From NCBI GenBank assembly GCA_030700225.1, contig JAUYJT010000028.1:1-43714 (forward strand): a stretch of DNA of 43,714 bases. The letters are read 5' to 3'. Position 1 is the stretch's first letter, and each line of letters starts with the position of its first letter. Positions 37,297 to 43,714 of this stretch are shown piece after piece. The notes below the pieces were generated by a model. That model saw only the letters and a list, made by a program, of their open reading frames with translations, ran no database searches and was not told where the DNA came from. The translations under genes and the position numbers were made by a program. This stretch comes from Candidatus Nanopelagicales bacterium (GTDB lineage Bacteria > Actinomycetota > Actinomycetes > S36-B12 > GCA-2699445).

Positions 37297-38412
37297 ATGT
37301 CGGAGCGCCTGCGTACCCTGGCCGATGCCGGAGTGTCCATCTGGCTAGACGATCTGGACCGTGACCGGCTGCGCTCCGGCGGACTGGCGGACCTGGTTGC
37401 CAACAGCTTCGTAACCGGAGTCACCACGAATCCGTCGATCTTCAACATCGCTCTGGCCAGGGAGGCTGGCGCCTACGAGGATCAGTTGCGCGACCTCGCC
37501 ATCCGTCGGGTCAGCCGAGGCGAGGCAGTTCGTGCCCTCACAGGTGCGGACGTGCGGTCCGCCTGCGACGTGCTCCGGCCCGTTTGGGAAGCCACGAACG
37601 GCATCGACGGACGGGTGTCCATCGAAGTCGACCCGCGCCTGGCCCGTAAGACATCCGAGACGGTCGCGGAAGCGCGCGCGCTGTGGTGGGCAGTTGACCG
37701 ACCCAACACGCTGATCAAGATCCCGGGCACAGTCGAGGGTCTGCCAGCGATATCCGCAGCCCTCGGCGAGGGCATCAGCGTGAACGTGACATTGATCTTC
37801 TCCCCCAAGCGCTATGTCGACGTAATGGACGCTTGGCTGACGGGTCTGGAAAGCGCGCAAGCCGCGGGTAGTGACTTGTCAACCATCGAATCAGTCGCGT
37901 CGTTCTTCGTCAGCCGTGTTGACACCGCTGTCGACACGCGCCTCAAAGCGATCGGCACGGACACCGCCGCTGGACTGCTGGGCAAGGCCGCCATCGCCAA
38001 CGCCAGGCTTGCCTATGCCGAGTTCTCCAAGGTGATGGCCAGCCAGCGGTGGCTGGCTCTGGCCGCTGCGGGCGCGAGGCCCCAGCGGCCGTTGTGGGCG
38101 TCCACCGGGGTCAAGGACCCCGCCTACGACGACACGCGCTATGTCGTCGAGCTCGTCACCGCCGGCACCGTGAACACGATGCCGGAGAAGACGATGCGGG
38201 CGGTCGCCGATCATGGTGTCGTCCATGGCGACACAATCCAGCCGTACCTGGACGACGCGTCCCAGGTGTTCGAAGCCCTGGCGGGAGTCGGGATTGACAT
38301 GGACGAGGTGTTCACCGAGTTGGAGGACGAAGGGGTCGACAAGTTCATCGTCGCCTGGAACGACCTGCTCGACTCGCTGGAATCGGTCCTGGAGTCCCGG
38401 TCGTCGACATGA
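37297..38412 (+). CDS. tal: Transaldolase
   Basis: A 371-aa actinobacterial-type transaldolase (longer than the E. coli enzyme) transferring dihydroxyacetone units. Characteristic parts are GVSIWLDDLDRDRLRSGGL, VTTNPSIFN, the Schiff-base Lys in TLIKIPGT, SVNVTLIFS, and LWASTGVKDPAYDDTRYV. ATG 37297 follows AAGGAG at 37285-37290; TAGCCT at 37241-37246 is a candidate -10. The 99-nt gap after tkt suggests it may have its own promoter. Its stop overlaps the zwf start (ATGA). Confidence 0.97.
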   Translation: MSERLRTLADAGVSIWLDDLDRDRLRSGGLADLVANSFVTGVTTNPSIFNIALAREAGAYEDQLRDLAIRRVSRGEAVRALTGADVRSACDVLRPVWEATNGIDGRVSIEVDPRLARKTSETVAEARALWWAVDRPNTLIKIPGTVEGLPAISAALGEGISVNVTLIFSPKRYVDVMDAWLTGLESAQAAGSDLSTIESVASFFVSRVDTAVDTRLKAIGTDTAAGLLGKAAIANARLAYAEFSKVMASQRWLALAAAGARPQRPLWASTGVKDPAYDDTRYVVELVTAGTVNTMPEKTMRAVADHGVVHGDTIQPYLDDASQVFEALAGVGIDMDEVFTELEDEGVDKFIVAWNDLLDSLESVLESRSST

Positions 38413-39935
38413 ACCAACGGGCCACCAACCCACTGCGGGACCCACGCGACCGGCGGCTGCCGAGGATCGCCGGACCATGCGGGATGGTGATCTTCGGGGT
38501 TTCCGGGGACCTGTCCACCAAGAAGGTCATGCCGGCGATCTACGACCTCGCGAACCGCGGGCTCCTGCCCCCGAACTTCGCTCTAGTCGGCTTCGCCAGA
38601 AGGGACTGGACACATGAAGGTTTCGCGCAGATAGTGCACAACGCCGTGCAGGAACATTCGCGGACTCCATTCCGCGAGGAGGTGTGGGCCCAGATCGCCG
38701 AGGGCATCCGTTTCGTCGCAGGGGATTTGTCGGACGCCACGGCATTCGTCCAGCTCCGCGACACGCTAGCCGAGCTGGACAGCATCCGAGGAACCGGTGG
38801 CAATCACGCGTTCTACCTGTCGATCCCGCCCAAACTCTTCTCTGTAGTCGTGAAGCAGCTGGAGACGTGTGGCTTGAGCACGCCGTCGGGTTCGGCTTGG
38901 CGCAGGGTCGTCATCGAGAAGCCCTTCGGCCATGACCTTAGGTCAGCGCAGGAGTTGGACAAGATAGTCGATGAGGTATTCCCCTCATCGTCCGTGTTCA
39001 GAATCGATCACTACTTGGGCAAAGAGACGGTGCAGAACTTGCTGGCCGTCCGCTTCGCCAACAACATGTTCGAACCTATCTGGAACAACAACTACGTCGA
39101 TCACGTGCAGATCACCATGGCCGAGGACATCGGGATCGGCAGCCGGGCCGGCTACTTCGACGGAATAGGTGCCGCACGCGACGTCATCCAGAATCACTTG
39201 ATCCAGTTGCTGGCCCTGACGGCCATGGAGGAGCCGGTCAACCTCGCGGCGGAATCCGTGCGCCACGAGAAGGAGAAGATCCTGCAGGCCACTTCGCGGC
39301 CAAGGAACATCACTAGGCACACCGCGCGCGGTCAGTACGCGGCCGGCTGGCAAGGCGGCGTTCCAGTCCGCGGCTACCTGGAGGAGCCCGGGATCCCGCC
39401 GGACTCCACAACAGACACGTTCGCGGCGATACGGCTGGACATCAACACCAGGCGATGGGCCGGCGTTCCGTTCTACTTGAGGACGGGCAAACGGCTTGGT
39501 CGGCGAGTCACCGAGATCGCGGTCGTATTCAAGGCGGCGCCGCACTTGCCTTTCGCGCGGGCGGCCACCGATGGGCTGTCGCAGAACGCCATCGTGTTTC
39601 GGATCCAGCCCGACGAAGGCGTGACAGTGCGCTTCGGGTCCAAAGTGCCGGCGACGATGGAAATCCGCGATGTGACCATGGACTTCCAGTACGGGGAGTC
39701 GTTCACCCAGTCCTCCCCCGAGGCGTACGAACGCTTGATCCTGGATGTGCTGCTCGGCGACGAACCACTTTTCCCGCGCCGCGAGGAGGTCGAGATGTCC
39801 TGGAGGATTCTGGACCCCATCCTGGAGCACTGGGCTAGCAGCGGAGCGCCGGACCAGTACACGTCCGGAGGCTGGGGCCCGAATTCGTCGCACGAGATGC
39901 TCGCCAACGATGGTCGCGCCTGGAGGCGGCCATGA
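38409..39935 (+). CDS. zwf: Glucose-6-phosphate 1-dehydrogenase
   Basis: A 508-aa enzyme oxidising glucose-6-P to 6-phosphogluconolactone with NADP+. It has the nucleotide-binding FGVSGDLSTKKVMPAI, the active-site RIDHYLGKETVQNLLAVRFA, EKPFGHD, and the substrate-site Lys in YLRTGKRL. The ATG overlaps the tal stop and its TGA overlaps opcA, so the three are translationally coupled. OpcA, encoded next, is needed for full activity in several actinobacteria. Confidence 0.98.
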   Translation: MNQRATNPLRDPRDRRLPRIAGPCGMVIFGVSGDLSTKKVMPAIYDLANRGLLPPNFALVGFARRDWTHEGFAQIVHNAVQEHSRTPFREEVWAQIAEGIRFVAGDLSDATAFVQLRDTLAELDSIRGTGGNHAFYLSIPPKLFSVVVKQLETCGLSTPSGSAWRRVVIEKPFGHDLRSAQELDKIVDEVFPSSSVFRIDHYLGKETVQNLLAVRFANNMFEPIWNNNYVDHVQITMAEDIGIGSRAGYFDGIGAARDVIQNHLIQLLALTAMEEPVNLAAESVRHEKEKILQATSRPRNITRHTARGQYAAGWQGGVPVRGYLEEPGIPPDSTTDTFAAIRLDINTRRWAGVPFYLRTGKRLGRRVTEIAVVFKAAPHLPFARAATDGLSQNAIVFRIQPDEGVTVRFGSKVPATMEIRDVTMDFQYGESFTQSSPEAYERLILDVLLGDEPLFPRREEVEMSWRILDPILEHWASSGAPDQYTSGGWGPNSSHEMLANDGRAWRRP

Positions 39936-40867
39936 TCCGACTGGAGAACACGACCAGCCACGCGGTGGCCTCTGCGATCGCTCGGGAACGCCACCGCATG
40001 GGGTCTCCGGCGACTGGGATGGTGCTCACCCTCATCGTCATCGCCGATGAGGAGACTCAGGCCGCCGCATCAGACGCGGCCGCCTTCGCGGCACAGGAGC
40101 ATCCCATGCGCATCCTCGTCGTGATCCCCCGACCGGGACGAAACGCGCCGCGCCTGGATGCCGAGGTAAGAGTCGGAGGCGACGAAGGCCCTGGGGAAGT
40201 GGCCAAACTGCGTCTACGGGGGCAGCTCGCCGAACACGGCGGATTCGTCATCATCCCACTGCTGCTGTCTGACACCCCGGTCGTTGCCTGGTGGCCGCAC
40301 CTCGCCCCGGAAGTGCCCGCATCCGACCTGATCGGGCAGCATGCGCAGCGCAGGATCACGACGTCACCAGCATCGTCCAGGCAGGTCGCCGCTCTGACGT
40401 CGTGCGCGACCGGCTACACGCCCGGAGACACGGACCTGGCCTGGACCCAGATCACGAGCTGGCGCTCACTGCTGGCTGCCGCCCTGGACCAACCTCACGG
40501 ATCGATCACCGGAGTCGAGGTCACGGCCAGGAGCTCCCACGCGGCAAGTCACCTCCTGGCCTCCTGGCTGTGCTGTCGGCTGAAGGCGCCGACGTCCATG
40601 ATCTCCAGTAAGAATCCGGGGATATCGGGCGTGCGCTTGCTAACCACTGCCGGCGACATCGTACTGTCACGGCCCGACAGAGGCGCCGCTACGCTAACCC
40701 GGCCTGGGCTGCCGCCAGCCAAGATCGCGCTCTTGCGTCCGAACGTGGGAGACCTGCTGGCTGAAGAGCTTCGTCGGCTCGACCCGGACGACGTGTACGG
40801 CGAGACGCTCAAGTCGCTCCACAAGGTCGGCAGTGGGCGCCTGGACCGCGCGGGGAAGGACTCGTGA
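39932..40867 (+). CDS. opcA: OpcA, G6PDH assembly/activation protein
   Basis: A 311-aa OpcA-family protein. Characteristic parts are TGMVLTLIVIADEE near the N-terminus, PLLLSDTPVVAWWP in the middle, and DPDDVYGETLKSL at the C-terminus. In actinobacteria and cyanobacteria OpcA binds G6PDH and promotes its active oligomer. It overlaps both zwf (ATGA) and pgl (GTGA). It is one of the two best taxonomic markers in the window, with rbpA. Confidence 0.95.
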   Translation: MIRLENTTSHAVASAIARERHRMGSPATGMVLTLIVIADEETQAAASDAAAFAAQEHPMRILVVIPRPGRNAPRLDAEVRVGGDEGPGEVAKLRLRGQLAEHGGFVIIPLLLSDTPVVAWWPHLAPEVPASDLIGQHAQRRITTSPASSRQVAALTSCATGYTPGDTDLAWTQITSWRSLLAAALDQPHGSITGVEVTARSSHAASHLLASWLCCRLKAPTSMISSKNPGISGVRLLTTAGDIVLSRPDRGAATLTRPGLPPAKIALLRPNVGDLLAEELRRLDPDDVYGETLKSLHKVGSGRLDRAGKDS

Positions 40868-41619
40868 CCCAAGTCGAGGTCATCGTCCACCCGGATGCCG
40901 ACTCCTTGGCCGCAGCTGTCGCAGCGAGGTTGATCACGAAGGTGATTGATGCCCAGGCAGCCCGTGAGTCCGCGTCGGTCGTGCTCACAGGTGGCGGCAT
41001 GGGCACGCGGTCGCAGTCCGCTGTGCTGGCGTGTCCAGCGTCCGCCGCTGTCGACTGGAGCGCTGTCGACTTCTTCTGGGGCGACGAGCGATTCCTGCCA
41101 TCAGGTCACCCGGACCGCAACCAGACCCAGGCTCAGGAGGCGTTTCTGTCGCCCATAGGCGCCATGGCCGATCGGATCCACGCGATGCCTGCCAGCGACG
41201 GCCGCTGGGGCGATGACGTCGAAGCAGCGGCGGCCGGGCATGCTGAGGAGTTGGCGATCCTGGCAGGCGTCGGCGCAAGAGTGCCGCGATTCGATGTGCT
41301 GATGCTGGGAGTCGGACCTGACGCCCACGTCGCGTCGCTCTTCCCGGGGTTCCCGCAGACACGCGTCACGTCAGCGACCGTGGTTCCGGTCACGGGCTCG
41401 CCCAAGCCGCCGCCAGTGCGGATCAGTTACTCGTTCCCGGCGATAGCGGCCGCCGAGGAGGTTTGGCTTGTCGCGGCCGGCGCCGAGAAGGCAGCCGCGC
41501 TAGCTGAGGCGCTCGCGCCCGGCGCGGACCCGACACGCTTCCCCGCGGCAGGTGCCAGGGGACGGCGACGGATCCTCGCGTTGATAGACCGATCAGCGGC
41601 TACGGGACTTGCTCACTGA
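40864..41619 (+). CDS. pgl: 6-phosphogluconolactonase
   Basis: A 251-aa NagB/SOL-family lactonase hydrolysing 6-phosphogluconolactone, the second step of the oxidative pentose-phosphate pathway. Motifs are VLTGGGMG, VDFFWGDERFLPSGHPDRN, VLMLGVGPDAHVASLFPG, and a C-terminal RISYSFPAI. The GTG start overlaps the opcA stop. It closes the tkt-to-pgl run and converges with rbpA, 45 nt away. Confidence 0.97.
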   Translation: MTQVEVIVHPDADSLAAAVAARLITKVIDAQAARESASVVLTGGGMGTRSQSAVLACPASAAVDWSAVDFFWGDERFLPSGHPDRNQTQAQEAFLSPIGAMADRIHAMPASDGRWGDDVEAAAAGHAEELAILAGVGARVPRFDVLMLGVGPDAHVASLFPGFPQTRVTSATVVPVTGSPKPPPVRISYSFPAIAAAEEVWLVAAGAEKAAALAEALAPGADPTRFPAAGARGRRRILALIDRSAATGLAH

Positions 41620-41664
41620 CTGCGGCGGCTGCCAGATGCGATGGTCTGCGAATACGGGCTCCGT

Positions 41665-42003
41665 CTAGAACTCGCCGGAACGTAAGTCGCCCAGAGCCTC
41701 ACTTAGGATCGCGTCGGCCTCTGAGTCTGTGCGGCGTTCCTTGACGTACGCCAAATGCGTCTTGTAAGGCTCGATCCGCGGCGGGGCCGGAGGGGCCTCC
41801 TGGTCCCGCCCAGCGGGGCAGCCGCAGCGCGGACAATCCCATTGCTGCGGAATGTTCGCGCCGCGCAGGAAGCTCGGTGTCGTGACGTGACCGTGAGCGC
41901 AGTAGAACGAGATGATCACTTTGGGAGCCGCGTCACCCCGCTCCGCTTCCCCCATCGGGCCCGCGCCAACTCGGCTGCCCCGTATCGCGTGACCACCTGC
42001 CAT
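41665..42003 (-). CDS. rbpA: RNA polymerase-binding protein RbpA
   Basis: A 112-aa actinobacterial transcription factor that binds RNA polymerase and principal sigma factors and stabilises open complexes. The zinc-ribbon core is ISFYCAHGHVTTPSF and WDCPRCGCPAG; the sigma-interaction helix is AYVKERRTDSEADAILSEAL. ATG 42003 follows AAGGAG (42012-42017 on its strand); an in-frame ATG at 42042 is less likely. It sits between pgl and secG in opposite orientation to pgl, the usual actinobacterial order. Confidence 0.96.
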   Translation of the reverse strand: MAGGHAIRGSRVGAGPMGEAERGDAAPKVIISFYCAHGHVTTPSFLRGANIPQQWDCPRCGCPAGRDQEAPPAPPRIEPYKTHLAYVKERRTDSEADAILSEALGDLRSGEF

Positions 42004-42141
42004 GTGCGCGACTCCTTCCAAGAAGCTGTGCCCGCCGGACAACCCGACGGCACTGGAGCCTACGGCGAAGACCAGCTAATCCTAGGCACGGCGCGCCGGA
42101 CTTCAGATGCGTTTCCGGCACTTCGGCGAAGACGCGCTCAG

Positions 42142-42375
42142 TCAGCCAGCGCTGACTTGCAGGCCAAGCCCGATGATGCACGCGGCCCAGACGATTCCGA
42201 CGATGATCGTGATCTTGTCCAGGTTCTTCTCAGCGATGGACGAGCCGCCCAGACTGCTGCTGATTCCGCCACCGAACATGTCCGACAAGCCGCCGCCCTT
42301 GCCCTTGTGCAAGAGCACCAGGGCGATCAGCAGCAAGCTGCTTATCACAAGAAACACCTGCAGAACAATCGTCAC
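42142..42375 (-). CDS. secG: Protein translocase subunit SecG
   Basis: A 77-aa membrane protein with two hydrophobic segments (LQVFLVISSLLLIALVLLH and IIVGIVWAACIIGLGL) joined by the conserved HKGKGGGLSDMFGGG loop. It assists SecYE in protein export. GTG 42375 has GAGGAG just upstream; the frame is open to 42561 but that stretch is non-homologous. In many actinobacteria gap-pgk-tpiA lie upstream of secG. Here the DNA upstream holds a repeat-rich tail instead, so that linkage is broken or interrupted. Confidence 0.95.
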   Translation of the reverse strand: MTIVLQVFLVISSLLLIALVLLHKGKGGGLSDMFGGGISSSLGGSSIAEKNLDKITIIVGIVWAACIIGLGLQVSAG

Positions 42376-42604
42376 AGCTGATCTCCTCGTCGGCCCGGCG
42401 AACACACAGAGGCTACCCGACCATGGACGGATGACAGTCCGTGCCCACTCGCAGAAGTCCTGGGCGTGGCCCGCCGCGCGACTATGTAGTGAGCGGTCGC
42501 AGGATCGCGTGCTCGGTTCGGAACGTCTCAACACACCCACACGGCCACCGGTAGCCGCCACAACAACCGCAGCCGGGCACTGAGCGGCAGCGCACCGGCC
42601 GAGA

Positions 42605-43047
42605 CTACTTCTTCATCCAGGCCTTGGTGTCCTTGCCCGCCGGGCCGGCTTGCCGACCGGCTTCACAGCTGACGACGCCGACGAGAACGCCCCCACCCCA
42701 GCGGAATTGATGGCCGCGACACGGAAGGTGTGCGAAGTCCCGTTCGACAAACCGGTGACCACCCGCGACCTAGCCGTGGAGCCTGTGTTGTTGACGACAG
42801 TCGACCAGGAACCCGACCCAGCCCTGCGCTGGATCCGATACCCCGTCACAGCCCTACCGCCAATAGACGCCGGAGCCGTCCAAGACACACTCGCCCTACC
42901 ATCACCGGCCACACCCCGCACCGACCTCGCCGGCCCAGTGTTGACCGCCAGGCTGGCTGAGGATGATGCCGTCACGGTGGGCTGATCTTTCAGCGACGCG
43001 AGGGCCGCGTCAGACCTCGTCATGCCGCTGATCATGTGCGTCGTCAT
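42605..43047 (-). pseudogene. Fibronectin type III domain fragment, probably frameshifted
   Basis: From ATG 43047 one frame gives 144 aa, of which ARSVRGVAGDGRASVSWTAP to FRVAAINSAGVGAFSSASSA is a single FN3 domain of the kind found in secreted actinobacterial proteins. No signal peptide is present. Near the end the frame continues as KPVGKPARRARTPRPG (stop at 42613), whereas the next frame reads GPAGKDTKAWMKK and stops at 42605, which looks more natural and suggests a 1-nt shift near 42640. The N-terminal 37 residues come from the 190-bp repeat. It is most likely the remnant of a larger multi-domain surface protein. Confidence 0.5.
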
Positions 43048-43126
43048 AGTGAGGATGTAGCGAAGGATGGGCGACGGCCCCTCCGTTTGTCTTAACGGAC
43101 ACGGAAGGGCCGTCTTGGTGCATAGG
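42938..43126. repeat. Direct repeat, copy 1 (~190 bp) with long hairpin
   Basis: Pairs with 43205-43396. The hairpin arms GACGGCCCCTCCGT (43073-43086) and ACGGAAGGGCCGTC (43101-43114) form 13 of 14 base pairs. The segment between GTGTTGACCGCC and the hairpin is open on the minus strand in both copies and encodes MTTHM...ASLKDQPTVTASS...SLAVNT; here it runs into the FN3 domain. Confidence 0.9.
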
Positions 43127-43186
43127 TTCGCGGGCATTCCTAGTTGATGCACCGAGGGTGTTTCGCGGGCACTATTCGTGATGCAC
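43127..43186. repeat. Short tandem pair (~34-bp unit) between the large repeats
   Basis: TTCGCGGGCA occurs at 43127-43136 and 43162-43171, and TGATGCAC at 43145-43152 and 43179-43186, so two imperfect units of 34-35 bp stand in tandem. The unit does not match the FN3 sequence. It separates the two 190-bp repeats and holds no recognised gene. Confidence 0.7.
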
Positions 43187-43204
43187 GCCGGGGACATGAC
43201 TTGT

Positions 43205-43396
43205 GTGTTGACCGCCAGGCTGGCTAAGGATGATGCCGTCACGGTGGGCTGGTCTTTCAGCGATGCGATGGCCGCATGGGACCCCGTCATGTAGTTGTTC
43301 ATGTGCGTCGTCATAGTGAGGATGTAGCGAAGGATGGGCGACGGCCCCTCCGTTTGTCTTAACGGACACGGAAGGGCCGTCGTCTTGATGCATAGG
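43205..43396. repeat. Direct repeat, copy 2 (~190 bp) with long hairpin
   Basis: Same orientation as 42938-43126. The outer parts are nearly identical, including the whole hairpin (arms 43340-43353 and 43368-43381), with a 3-nt insertion near the end. Differences cluster between 43253 and 43300, where the two encoded peptides differ (NNYMTGSHAAIAS versus ISGMTRSDAALAS). Here the peptide frame is not followed by an FN3 domain. Confidence 0.9.
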
Positions 43397-43714
43397 AGTG
43401 CACCCGATGATGACAGTAGGGCTAGACGCCCCGGCAGTCGAACGCGACCTGTATTCGGGGTTGTTGGGCTGCCCTGTGGGCGGCTGCGGGGGCTGCGCCC
43501 GGTTCCTCCGGTGCCCGCGCCCGCTTCCTCCGGGGCCGCGCCCGGCGGCTTCAAGCCTCACGCCGGGGGTCCCCCAACGAAGTGGGGGACTGGTCTCGAC
43601 CCCCGGAGGAACCCGTCCCGCGCCCCCGCGTGGCTAGGGCGGGGGTCTTCGCCATCGGTGTCGCGGTGTCGGGGTGACGGTCCACCACGGCTGGGATGGA
43701 TCGCCTGCGGGGGG
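43397..43714. repeat. GC-rich inverted and tandem repeats at the window end
   Basis: There is no convincing gene in these 318 nt. Visible structures: imperfect ~22-bp tandem units starting GCGCCCG at 43495, 43517 and 43538; a perfect 8-bp hairpin GTCCCCCA/TGGGGGAC (43569-43576, 43583-43590); an overlapping 9-bp pair CCGGGGGTC/GACCCCCGG (43563-43571, 43598-43606); and a 7-bp hairpin CCCCCGC/GCGGGGG (43623-43629, 43639-43645). Such sequence may terminate transcription and is a common point of assembly breakage. Confidence 0.6.

Noticed and set aside
42004-42141. SigR-type promoter upstream of rbpA
   Set aside because: A GGAAAC word is present on the minus strand, but no GTT-type -10 occurs at the required spacing.
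42650-42985. Plus-strand gene of 111 codons in the tail
   Set aside because: It is antisense to a clear fibronectin-III domain.
43205-43300. Template/variable repeat of a diversity-generating retroelement
   Set aside because: Two similar copies with AAC codons suggested it, but the differences are not confined to adenines on either strand and no reverse transcriptase gene is present.

Overview
The window is a chromosomal segment from a high-GC actinobacterium. The clearest markers are RbpA (the actinobacterial RNA polymerase-binding protein), OpcA (the actinobacterial partner of glucose-6-phosphate dehydrogenase), an MT0933-type small protein, and a SufR-SufB-SufD-SufC-SufS-SufU-SufT operon followed by ABC-F, small HTH and enoyl-CoA hydratase genes, an arrangement also known from mycobacteria. 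GTG starts, 1-4 nt stop/start overlaps and candidate leaderless transcripts fit the same group. I cannot name a genus from sequence alone. No rRNA, tRNA, CRISPR array or complete insertion sequence was found.

Layout. 1-8.3 kb: miaA and miaB (sequential modification of tRNA A37), a lipoprotein of unknown role, the coupled pta-ackA pair, a Nudix-like protein and a TfoX-like protein. 8.4-10.8 kb: a POT peptide transporter and a lone ABC ATPase. 10.8-13.8 kb: an island with a NotI-family restriction endonuclease and a tail-to-tail D12-class adenine methyltransferase, bounded by two copies of the 3' two-thirds of sixA; one copy belongs to the intact sixA gene and the other is a broken remnant. 13.9-19.8 kb: tldD-tldE, an ABC half-transporter, an enoyl-CoA hydratase-like gene and a small HTH gene. 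19.9-28.1 kb: an ABC-F gene and the suf operon, with a 147-residue mini-intein in SufB and a CAAC-N6-GTTG operator lying on the sufR start codon. 28.2-30.4 kb: a tyrosine-phosphatase-like protein and an MHS-type MFS transporter with atypical codon use. 30.5-42.4 kb: central carbon metabolism. Phosphoketolase is translationally coupled to a MacB-like ABC pair and diverges from tkt-tal-zwf-opcA-pgl, then rbpA and secG follow on the other strand. 42.6-43.7 kb: a degenerate tail with a fibronectin-III fragment, two ~190-bp direct repeats carrying a long hairpin, and GC-rich inverted repeats.

How the genes work together. Phosphoketolase makes acetyl phosphate from pentose-phosphate-pathway sugars, and tkt/tal/zwf/opcA/pgl supply those sugars and NADPH. 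AckA and Pta, 27 kb away, turn acetyl phosphate into acetate plus ATP or acetyl-CoA. The suf operon makes Fe-S clusters, needed among others by MiaB, and is probably autoregulated by its own Fe-S sensor SufR. The most unusual unit is the restriction-modification island. Its endonuclease belongs to a family whose prototype cuts a site without A or T, yet it is paired with an adenine methyltransferase. It sits between diverged direct repeats of a housekeeping gene, as expected for insertion with long target duplication.
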